A stretch of DNA of 15,455 bases, from positions 1 through 15,455 of the forward strand of contig DYFG01000028.1 in the NCBI GenBank assembly GCA_020725315.1. Reading direction: 5' to 3'. Below the pieces are notes generated by a model. It was not told where the DNA came from, searched no databases, and saw only the letters and a list, made by a program, of their open reading frames with translations. Position 1 is the first letter of the stretch. Each line of letters begins with the position of its first letter. Below are positions 7,388 to 13,430 of the stretch, in pieces. The translations under genes and the position numbers were made by a program. Source of the DNA: Nitrosotalea sp. Lineage in GTDB: Archaea > Halobacteriota > Syntropharchaeia > Alkanophagales > Methanospirareceae.

Positions 7388-7699
7388 TTACCGGTATCCC
7401 CTTTTCAATATCTCCTCTCTCACTTCCTCCAATCTTCTCGCTGCGGTACCTATTCTTTCTCTCACTTCTTCTTCCACTGATTGCAGACTCACCCTTAAAG
7501 ACCGCTCCTTCTCGCTTATCCCCTTCTCTATTTTCCTTAACCTCTCGTCAATACTTAAGAACAAAAGCGCTAACATTCCGACCAATATCACTGCTGAAAG
7601 TGCAATCGCTGGGTCACGATACCTGCCCCACAACCTATACGCAAGCACAAAGGCAGAGAAGACCATCACCACCGAGAATATTATATCCCGTGCTTCCAT
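7388..7699 (-). CDS. Small membrane protein with coiled-coil tail
   Basis: This is a 103-residue protein that I do not recognise by family. It has two hydrophobic helices near the N-terminus (IIFSVVMVFSAFVLAYRLW and PAIALSAVILVGMLALLFL), separated by a short polar turn (GRYRDP). After them comes a long charged amphipathic stretch, including IDERLRKIEKGISEKER, SLQSVEEEVRERIG and RLEEVREEILKRGYR, that would form a coiled coil in the cytoplasm. The ATG at 7699 follows GGTGAGGAG closely; a GTG at 7708 is an alternative. Base composition and the lack of stops favour a real gene. The decayed repeat copy at 7322-7362 lies just beyond its stop. A scaffolding or envelope role is possible but not shown. 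Confidence 0.7.
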   Translation of the reverse strand: MEARDIIFSVVMVFSAFVLAYRLWGRYRDPAIALSAVILVGMLALLFLSIDERLRKIEKGISEKERSLRVSLQSVEEEVRERIGTAARRLEEVREEILKRGYR

Positions 7700-7773
7700 A
7701 CTCCTCACCCTTTTTCCTCCTTTTTATTTTGGTTTTCTCCGAAATTCATATCCATAATAAACTGACATCCCTC

Positions 7774-7786
7774 TCTATTTAAATAA
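7774..7786 (+). promoter_or_regulatory. TATA box of mobA
   Basis: The stretch ctatttaaataaa lies 28-40 bases ahead of the mobA ATG at 7814, the right distance for a nearly leaderless archaeal transcript. Confidence 0.5.
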
Positions 7787-7813
7787 AACCTCTTTGTTTC
7801 TGAAGAAATAGAA

Positions 7814-8467
7814 ATGAAAAAGACCGTGCTCATCCTCGCAGGCGGGAAAAGTCAAAGGTTCCAATCTGAGCCCTTACAGGGCTTGCGGGGTCGTGGGGCT
7901 CTGCCCCACAATAAATGCCTCATCACGTTAAAGAACAAGCCGCTTATACTGCATGTCATTGATAACCTATCAGGCGTGGCAGACGAGATAATAGTGGTAG
8001 CACGAGACGAGCAGCAAGGGCAAGAACAAATCAGAGATAAAATACCAGATAAAGTCTTTTTGGTTTTTGACTCTTTAAAGGGTTTTGGTCCACTTGCAGG
8101 CGTCATATCGGGTTTAGAAAGGGCTTCCTTTCCTTATTCCCTCGTCATCGGCTGTGATATGCCTTTTGTAAACGAATACGTGGTGGAATTTTTATTCGAG
8201 ATAGCTGAGCGTGGTAACTACGATGCAGTCGTACCAAGGTGGGAAAACGGTATGCTGGAGCCCTTGCATGCAGTTTATAAAAAAGAGCCAACGCTGAGAG
8301 CGATAAAGGACGCAATAAAACAAGGTGATAAAAGGATTTTTACAAGTTTATCGCAACTCAAAAATGTCAATTTCGTCCCGGTAAATAAGATACGGGAGAT
8401 AGACTCAGATTTAAAGACGTTTCAAAACATAAATACGCCTGAGGAGTTGGAAAAGTGCTTGAACTAG
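7814..8467 (+). CDS. mobA: Molybdenum cofactor guanylyltransferase (MobA-like)
   Basis: MobA attaches GMP to molybdopterin to form the dinucleotide cofactor of molybdenum and tungsten oxidoreductases. The 217-residue protein opens with VLILAGGKSQRF, the nucleotide-binding loop of the family, and continues with KPLILHVIDNL, FDSLKGFGPLAGVISGLERA, the metal-binding VIGCDMPFVNEYVV, YDAVVPRWENGMLEPLHAVY and a C-terminal FQNINTPEELEKCL; all are typical. Between the R of GGKSQRF and the conserved NKCLI are about 14 extra residues (SEPLQGLRGRGALPH). These are the in-frame translation of the 42-base double-hairpin element. Without them the loop would read RF..NKCLI, as in relatives. The frame is open throughout, so the enzyme is probably made with the insert. 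It converges on the PHP gene. Confidence 0.88.
   Translation: MKKTVLILAGGKSQRFQSEPLQGLRGRGALPHNKCLITLKNKPLILHVIDNLSGVADEIIVVARDEQQGQEQIRDKIPDKVFLVFDSLKGFGPLAGVISGLERASFPYSLVIGCDMPFVNEYVVEFLFEIAERGNYDAVVPRWENGMLEPLHAVYKKEPTLRAIKDAIKQGDKRIFTSLSQLKNVNFVPVNKIREIDSDLKTFQNINTPEELEKCLN
7869..7910 (+). repeat. 42-base double-hairpin element inside mobA
   Basis: Hairpin 1 is AGCCCT-TAC-AGGGCT (7869-7883). A nine-base spacer, tgcggggtc, follows. Hairpin 2 is GTGGGGC-TCT-GCCCCAC (7893-7909). Both stems are perfect. The element is 42 bases, a multiple of three, and contributes about 14 residues to MobA without breaking the frame. It matches the pheA copy at 39 of 42 positions. Confidence 0.9.
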
Positions 8468-8490
8468 AAATATCAAAGAGCGGCATAAAT

Positions 8491-8509
8491 AAACCCTGGG
8501 TTTCTTTTT
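8491..8509 (+). terminator. Possible terminator after mobA
   Basis: An inverted repeat aaaccctgggttt (8491-8503) is followed by a run of T. The arms meet at a single base, so only four base pairs or so could form. The T-rich tract itself is the usual archaeal termination signal. It overlaps the stop codon of the converging PHP gene. Confidence 0.35.
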
Positions 8510-9188
8510 ACCTTTTCTTTTTGCATAATTGGGATAAATAAAGCCAAAAAGGGGTTCTCTTACAACTCTTTAGCCTTACCTCTCCCTCCTTTATCCTCTT
8601 CAATATCGCTTCCTGTTCTGACCGTTGCACTCCATCAACCTCAACCGTTGCAAGACCAATGCAGTCCGCGGAATGCGCATCGCTTCCCGCAACGGCCGTG
8701 ATGCCATTCCGGGCTGCCATTATTCTCACTCGTTTATTCGCAGCGCCGAATAAATATCTGGAATTGAAGATCTCTATCGCATCTATGCCTGAATGTAGGC
8801 ACGAGTTCCCAATACTATGGCGAAAAGGATGGAACGGATGTGGTGCAATAATGACGACCGTGCTCTTCTTCTCCTTCTCTTCTTGGCGCGCTCTTCTTAT
8901 CGTTTCCTCTGCTGACAAGCCTTCTTTTATCCCTTCTTCGATCCCGAGCACCATCAAATGACCGTTAGAAGTCGTTACTTCTATACCGGGAAGAATTATC
9001 AAATCCAGATTATTATCGGCTACGTACTTTCGTGCCGCATAAGAACCTTCCATTGTATTGTGGTCGCATATTGCAATACCATCGAGCTGCTTCGCTATCG
9101 CACTCTCTACTATCTCCTCGATTGAACCACGTCCATCATACGAGTAATTCGTGTGCACATGCAGGTCGAGGGTTAGTATATTGCTCAT
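8508..9188 (-). CDS. PHP-domain metal-dependent phosphoesterase
   Basis: The 226-residue protein is a stand-alone PHP domain (polymerase and histidinol phosphatase family) and carries all its metal ligands. Visible are LDLHVHTNYSYDG (residues 7-19), IAICDHNTMEGS, ILPGIEVTTSNGHLMVLGI, IIAPHPFHPFRH, AIEIFNSR and AVAGSDAHSADCIGLATVEV. Relatives hydrolyse phosphomonoesters, nucleotides or short oligonucleotides with two or three bound metals; the substrate here is not predictable. The very basic end (QLCKKKR) may be disordered. Its start lies 69 bases from that of trm1 on the opposite strand, so the two share a divergent promoter region. It is intact and of normal length. Confidence 0.88.
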   Translation of the reverse strand: MSNILTLDLHVHTNYSYDGRGSIEEIVESAIAKQLDGIAICDHNTMEGSYAARKYVADNNLDLIILPGIEVTTSNGHLMVLGIEEGIKEGLSAEETIRRARQEEKEKKSTVVIIAPHPFHPFRHSIGNSCLHSGIDAIEIFNSRYLFGAANKRVRIMAARNGITAVAGSDAHSADCIGLATVEVDGVQRSEQEAILKRIKEGEVRLKSCKRTPFWLYLSQLCKKKR

Positions 9189-9206
9189 CGTCGATTGTTA
9201 GTAAGG

Positions 9207-9233
9207 TAAAATATCTATGTTACTTATATTAAT
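9207..9233. promoter_or_regulatory. Divergent promoters of the PHP gene and trm1
   Basis: TTATATTAAT (9224-9233) lies about 25-34 bases ahead of the trm1 ATG at 9258, fitting a leaderless transcript. On the minus strand AGATATTTTA (9207-9216) lies about 20-28 bases ahead of the PHP ATG at 9188. Confidence 0.4.
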
Positions 9234-9257
9234 AACTTTCCTTATCTCCAATAACAA

Positions 9258-10379
9258 ATGTTTTCCGAAATTCGAGAAGGAACCACGAAGCTGCTCGTAC
9301 CAACGCACTTCACCAAATCGATCTTTTATAATCCCACAATGGAACTATCTCGCGATATCGACATCGCGAGCATCGCAGCTTTTGCTACTTTGTATCCTTC
9401 TCCATCGCTTACATACATAGACGCACTCGCAGGAACCGGCGTGCGCGGCGTGCGCATAGCGAACGAAGTTGGCCTGCGGGTTACCATTAACGACCGAAGC
9501 ATGCCTGCGTATGACCTGATACAGCGAAATATAGCGTTAAACGCAGTGGAAGAGCGCTCAGCAGCATATAACGAGGATGCAAACGTGCTGCTCGTACAAA
9601 CCAAATACGATCTGGTCGATATAGACCCGTTTGGATCGCCGGTTCCAGTTCTGGACGATGCCTGCAAGTCAGTAAAGCAATTATTGTTGATTACGGCGAC
9701 TGATACCGCGCCCTTATGCGGCGCTCATACCGGTAGCCTGCGAACCTACGGTGCACGACCACTGAATACCGAATACCATGCGGAGATGGGAACACGTATC
9801 CTCTTGGGTGCCGTAACACGGGAGCTGGGCAGATATGAGAAGGCGATACAGCCATTGCTCTCGTATGCCTCTGCGCACTTCATACGACTCATCGCACGTG
9901 TGGAAAGAGGCGCGAAAAAAGCTGATGAGAGCATCAAACGGCTGGGGTTCATCGCACATTGCTTCTCCTGCAGCCATCGATTCGCGTTCTCGTACGCCGA
10001 TATGCTGGATTTGAACGTGGAGAATACCTGTTCACTCTGTGGTAAGAAGATGCGCATTGCAGGTCCATTGTATATCCATCCAATAAAAGATAAGGGATTT
10101 TGTGAGGAGGTGCATGCGGAACTGGCAAAAAGAAGGCTGGGCAAGAAGAGAGAAGCACTGAAAATCGTTAACACCTGTATCCAGGAGTTAGAGATACCAT
10201 TTTATTATGAGCATCATGCGCTCTGCAAAGCGTTGAAGATCCCTCCCCCTTCTATCCCGTCCTTACTCGATGCCTTGCGGTCGAACGGTTTTTCGGCAAG
10301 CAGAACGCATTTCTCTGACACCGCAATTAAGACAGATACACGGATAGATGAGCTAAAAAGGATTGTGAAGATGTTGTAA
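9258..10379 (+). CDS. trm1: tRNA (guanine-26-N2)-dimethyltransferase
   Basis: Trm1 dimethylates G26 in tRNA using S-adenosylmethionine. The 373-residue protein has the archaeal and eukaryotic family features in order: the N-terminal EGTTKLLVP and FYNPTMELSRDIDI; motif I YIDALAGTGVRGVRIA (about residues 52-67); INDRSMPAYDLIQRN; the catalytic motif DLVDIDPFGSPVPVLD (about 117-132); and TDTAPLCG. Its C-terminal domain carries HCFSCSHRF (from about 233) and CSLCGKKM (from about 258), two CxxC pairs that would bind zinc. It ends in a winged-helix-like tail with TDTRIDELKRIVKML. Length is normal and the gene is intact. A tRNA-Met gene lies about 115 bases downstream on the opposite strand, but the pairing seems incidental. 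Confidence 0.94.
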   Translation: MFSEIREGTTKLLVPTHFTKSIFYNPTMELSRDIDIASIAAFATLYPSPSLTYIDALAGTGVRGVRIANEVGLRVTINDRSMPAYDLIQRNIALNAVEERSAAYNEDANVLLVQTKYDLVDIDPFGSPVPVLDDACKSVKQLLLITATDTAPLCGAHTGSLRTYGARPLNTEYHAEMGTRILLGAVTRELGRYEKAIQPLLSYASAHFIRLIARVERGAKKADESIKRLGFIAHCFSCSHRFAFSYADMLDLNVENTCSLCGKKMRIAGPLYIHPIKDKGFCEEVHAELAKRRLGKKREALKIVNTCIQELEIPFYYEHHALCKALKIPPPSIPSLLDALRSNGFSASRTHFSDTAIKTDTRIDELKRIVKML

Positions 10380-10493
10380 ATGTGTTATAGGCAAGCTTTT
10401 TACCCTGCAACCCCAGCGCCGTGAAGGACAAAAAAGGTCATTGACGGGTTGGTTCTTTAGAAAGAAAAAGCCTTACCAAAAAGGGAGGATGTA

Positions 10494-10567
10494 TGCCGGG
10501 AACGGGATTCGGACCCGTGACTTCGGCATTATGAGTGCCGCGCCCTAACCAACTAGGCCACCCCGGC
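10494..10567 (-). tRNA. tRNA-Met (CAT), elongator type
   Basis: The 74-base minus-strand sequence folds as a complete cloverleaf. The acceptor stem is GCCGGGG with TCCCGGC (one G-T pair). The D-arm is GCCTAGTTGGTTAGGGC. The anticodon arm is CGGCA-CTCATAA-TGCCG with anticodon CAT. The T-arm is ACGGG-TTCGAAT-CCCGT, and the discriminator base is A. CCA is not encoded. The anticodon stem lacks the three G-C pairs of initiator tRNA, so elongator Met is likely; a lysidine- or agmatidine-type isoleucine tRNA with CAT is less likely from the acceptor. Its first base lies two bases after the mptA stop, and T-rich sequence follows its 3' end. Confidence 0.93.
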
Positions 10568-10569
10568 TT

Positions 10570-11538
10570 TCATATAGCCGTACCTTCTTCTAACTCCCTG
10601 CGCAGTTCACCAAGAGAAGCAACGCGCTCGGCAAGAGCATCGTGCTGGTGGATACTCTCCTCGCTTATCTGCGTTATGGTAACGATCGAATCATCAGGCA
10701 AGTCTTTAAATGTTTCTACCACGCGCTTCGCCATCTCCCTGACGCAATCTTCAACGAACATGGGCTTTCTATGTGCCATTTCCACAATCTTTGCCTCATC
10801 TGGACGTTTCATGATCTCGTAGGTCTTAGCGCTCATTGAATTCTCGATTATACCGACTATTTTGTCCAGAGGGACTTTGACATCATCCTCAACCTCTATG
10901 GAGATTATACCCTTCCCCCGTTGATTATGTGTCGCCAAGGGAGTGCTATCCAAAAAGGTGTCGATTTCTCCTTTGGATATCCCCATTTTCGTCAATTCTT
11001 CCAGTGCCCTTTCCCGCATGAGCTCCTGGGCGCACGGACAGGTTGTCATCCCGACGATCTCCGCACCAATTACCTTTTTTATCCTCATGCCGTTTTTCTG
11101 GTCCTCCGAGGGTGTACGATAGGCTCGTGCCTCAGCAAAGATCGTCGCAGGCTCCTGACAGGATATCCTCATCACGGGTGTCCTTCTTTTTAACATATAC
11201 TCGCTCCTCATGCCCACTTCAGCCGTCGTGGCATAGGAATGGCGAAGGAGCAATCTCTTTGCTACTTCGCTACACAATTCTTCAATATCGTACGTCGGCA
11301 TGCTCAACGCTTCTTCCAGCACTTCATAGATCGCTTCGAGATTACGCGACATGTTCGCTCCTTTTATATCCCACGGGAGGTTCACAAAGATATGGAAATC
11401 AGATATCAGAACTACAGGTCTTTTTGCACCTGCTCTCGCTACCTCTACCAACTTCTTCACATTTTTCACGCCAACCCTCGTCAGGTTTATCTTTATGTCA
11501 GGGCTGCACGCTTGCACATCGGGCAGATCTGGTGCCAT
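10570..11538 (-). CDS. mptA: GTP cyclohydrolase IV (MptA)
   Basis: MptA opens GTP to a dihydroneopterin cyclic phosphate, the first step of methanopterin synthesis in archaea; it needs iron(II). The 322-residue protein is full length. Seen are LPDVQACSPDIKINLTRVGV at the N-terminus, VLISDFHIFVNLP, RHSYATTAEVGMRSEYM, IGAEIVGMTTCPCAQELM with the conserved cysteine region, STPLATHNQRGKGIISIEV, MKRPDEAKIVEMAHRKPMF, FVEDCVREMAKRV and the C-terminal SIHQHDALAERV. The presence of this gene ties the organism to C1 metabolism using tetrahydromethanopterin. It is divergently transcribed from the metV/metF remnants. The tRNA-Met gene follows its stop by two bases, so they are probably cotranscribed. Confidence 0.93.
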   Translation of the reverse strand: MAPDLPDVQACSPDIKINLTRVGVKNVKKLVEVARAGAKRPVVLISDFHIFVNLPWDIKGANMSRNLEAIYEVLEEALSMPTYDIEELCSEVAKRLLLRHSYATTAEVGMRSEYMLKRRTPVMRISCQEPATIFAEARAYRTPSEDQKNGMRIKKVIGAEIVGMTTCPCAQELMRERALEELTKMGISKGEIDTFLDSTPLATHNQRGKGIISIEVEDDVKVPLDKIVGIIENSMSAKTYEIMKRPDEAKIVEMAHRKPMFVEDCVREMAKRVVETFKDLPDDSIVTITQISEESIHQHDALAERVASLGELRRELEEGTAI

Positions 11539-11574
11539 GATTTATTATCTCGTATACCTCAATCTTCTTATGTC

Positions 11575-11586
11575 TTTTATTTAAAT
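11575..11586. promoter_or_regulatory. TATA box shared by mptA and the metV remnant
   Basis: The stretch ttttatttaaat contains the self-complementary ATTTAAAT and can act on either strand. It lies about 37-48 bases ahead of the mptA ATG at 11538 and about 40 bases ahead of the ATG at 11626 on the + strand. Confidence 0.45.
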
Positions 11587-11886
11587 GGTACTCAATTTAT
11601 TCAATTGCGAAAGTGGCATCCCGATATGCCCCGCGTTGATAATAAATGCGAAATAGACCCTGAAAAGGACTGCGCATGGGTTAAGATCTACGAGCGGATG
11701 GAGAAACTTGGCGAACTCGACAAATTCATAGAGATGCGAGCTCCACATGAATGGAGTAAATGTAAGAGGCCACGGCTGTTCGAGATAGAGGAACCCGTCA
11801 GTATGATGAGTGCCATGATTGGGGCTATGCCTGGATTCCTGACTTATACGTTCAGTGCAAAACCGAAGCTTGAAGAAAAAAAATAG
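11585..11886 (+). pseudogene. MetV-like C-terminal remnant
   Basis: From 11626 to the stop at 11884-11886 the frame encodes DNKCEIDPEKDCAWVKIYER, then MEKLGELDKFIEMRAPHEWS. This matches the end of the methylenetetrahydrofolate reductase C-terminal (MetV) family, whose members usually carry an iron-sulfur or zinc region and a ...CPxxRCxKGLxNGPCGGxxDGKCExDP... stretch just before. Here a different frame (from the ATG at 11585) reads FNCESGIPICP and then loses register at 11627-11632, so the cysteine-rich GPCGG segment is missing. The large N-terminal part of MetV is also absent. MetV forms a complex with MetF, which follows 17 bases later. The remnant could be translated from 11626 as an 86-residue protein, but it would lack the metal-binding part. 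Confidence 0.65.
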
Positions 11887-11903
11887 GAGTGTGATAGGAA
11901 AAA

Positions 11904-12442
11904 ATGCCTCGCGGAGAAGTTTATAGCCAATTGATGAAGGAATTGACGGAAGGGAAATATGTCTTCACGGGTGAATTAAAATCGAAAAAGAGACTGGTAT
12001 GGAGTGCGTCTATCAGCTCAGGTGTTCTGACAGGAATCGTATGGCGCTTCTATCCGACGTGCTCGGCGCTGGTGTATTGGGGATAAAGAATATCTTAGCA
12101 TTAGCGGGTGACCATGTATCCCTTGGTGATACACCGGATGCAAAGCCGGTATTCGATTTGGACTCAATTTTGGTTGGTATCTTCCCAGCAAAGAGTTTTG
12201 GAGCGGCTGATTTCTTCGATAAGTACGTAGCAGGCGTCGATGTCCCACCGGATTATCTGAAATCCCTTGAAGCGACGAAGGAGATAAAGGAGAAGAAGAA
12301 GCAGGAAATTGACCGGATCAACGTGGAATTCTTCACCAGTTTCTTGGAATATCTAAAAGGAACACCAGCTGCTGGATGCCACATGATGGCGGTGGGGTAT
12401 CCCCGGATAATTGCACCACTCAAGAAAGTGATGGGAGTATAG
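11904..12442 (+). pseudogene. metF: Methylenetetrahydrofolate reductase, internally deleted
   Basis: MetF reduces methylene- to methyl-tetrahydrofolate with a flavin in a TIM barrel of about 290 residues. Here about 175 codons remain. The first frame gives LMKELTEGKYVFTGELK, the barrel's first strand with its catalytic glutamate, and then breaks near 11990-12000. The second frame gives VYQLRCSDRNRMALLSDVLG, NILALAGDHVSLGD and AKPVFDLDSI, all highly typical. It then jumps straight to LVGIFPAKSFGAADFFDKYV and VAGVDVPPDYLKSL, the normal C-terminal section. So about 55 residues are missing at the first junction (with a frameshift) and roughly 80-110 at the second (in frame). A Shine-Dalgarno-like ggagtgtgat precedes the start. 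The product cannot fold as a complete barrel. In ANME-1 a MetF-type enzyme is proposed to replace Mer, so decay here matters. Confidence 0.85.
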
Positions 12443-12455
12443 TAAGTAAAACCGT

Positions 12456-12486
12456 AGGGGACATTTTTCCCCTCCACCTTTTTTTA
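12456..12486 (+). terminator. Hairpin and T-runs after the metF remnant
   Basis: AGGGGA (12456-12461) pairs with TCCCCT (12468-12473) across a T-rich loop, and runs of T follow at 12479-12485 and again about 12 bases on. This is a plausible terminator for rightward transcription into the converging epimerase gene. Confidence 0.55.
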
Positions 12487-12502
12487 ATTTTTGATTGTTT
12501 TT

Positions 12503-13429
12503 TTAACCTAACAGATCTCGTGTTGCCTTCTTCACCGCCTCTTCCGAAGTGTATCTTTGTTTCCAGCCTAATTCATTCAGTTTCGAAGCATCGAGCAACA
12601 TAACGGGGACATCACCCTTCCATCCCCGTTTACCACCGGTGAATTTGAATTTTGGTGAGGTGCGCATCTCTTCACATACGATCTCTACAATTCGCTTCAC
12701 ACGTATCATGTCATTTGTACCGATGTTGAAGATATGCACTCTGTTCTTACCGTTTGCTTTTAAACCCGCGAGCATAGCTTCTATACAGTCATCCACGTAA
12801 ATATACGATTTCGTTTGGTTCCCATCGCCCAAGATTTCCAACTCCCTCGGATTGCTTCTGAGCTTATGTATAAAATCATAGATTACCCCATGTGTAGATC
12901 TCCTGCCGATAACGTTTGCAAACCGGTAGATCCAGGCCTGCATCTCAAAGGTATGACAGTACGAGGCGATCAAAGCCTCACTGGCAAGTTTTGACGCACC
13001 ATATAACGATATGGGCATGGTGGGGTACTCTTCTGGTGTCGGCAGTTTATCCGCTTCGCCGTAAACCGTGGATGTGGAGGTGAATATTATCCTGCGCGCC
13101 CCGTTCATCCTCATTGCTTCTAACACGTTAGAGGTTACGATGAGATTCTGCTCCAAATGAACGCGTGTATTTTCCACACCTAATCGCACCTCAGGATTCG
13201 CAGCGAGATGCCAAACCTCCTCGACGCCTTCAAAAAAACTTGTTATCTTGCCATTCAGCAGGTCTATTTGGTGAAACCGGAACCGTTCTTTACCGAGGTG
13301 CGGTGTGATGAATTGCTCATCCCCTGAGCTCAAGTTATCCAGGACGACGAGCTCATGGTTCTCCTCTATTAATCTATCAACCAGATGCGAACCTATGAAT
13401 CCCGCCCCACCAGTAACAACGATTTTCAT
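12503..13429 (-). CDS. NAD-dependent epimerase, UDP-glucose 4-epimerase-like
   Basis: The 308-residue protein is an extended short-chain dehydrogenase acting on nucleotide sugars. It has the NAD-binding VVTGGAGFIGSHLVDRLI (residues 4-21), VVLDNLSSGDEQ, VWHLAANPEVR, the active-site serine and threonine in IIFTSTSTVYGEADKLP, and the catalytic YGASK. Next come YRFANVIGRRSTHGVIYDFI and YIYVDDCIEAMLAGL, and KGDVPVMLLDASKLNELGW ends the substrate domain. These residues match archaeal GalE-like epimerases that supply sugars for surface glycans, but dehydratase or other epimerase activity is possible. Its ATG follows the pheA stop by one base (TAA-g-ATG), so translation is likely coupled. A metabolic link between the two is not obvious. 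Confidence 0.88.
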   Translation of the reverse strand: MKIVVTGGAGFIGSHLVDRLIEENHELVVLDNLSSGDEQFITPHLGKERFRFHQIDLLNGKITSFFEGVEEVWHLAANPEVRLGVENTRVHLEQNLIVTSNVLEAMRMNGARRIIFTSTSTVYGEADKLPTPEEYPTMPISLYGASKLASEALIASYCHTFEMQAWIYRFANVIGRRSTHGVIYDFIHKLRSNPRELEILGDGNQTKSYIYVDDCIEAMLAGLKANGKNRVHIFNIGTNDMIRVKRIVEIVCEEMRTSPKFKFTGGKRGWKGDVPVMLLDASKLNELGWKQRYTSEEAVKKATRDLLG

Positions 13430-13430
13430 C

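Noticed and set aside
7293..7782. Two overlapping + strand frames of about 155 codons opposite the small membrane protein
   Set aside because: Their composition is that of an antisense shadow, while the minus-strand frame has two clean hydrophobic helices and a coiled coil with a good ribosome-binding site.
11239..11625. Long 5' extension of the metV frame opposite mptA
   Set aside because: The frame is open only because it runs antisense to mptA. The extension has no protein-like character, and the promoter lies within it.
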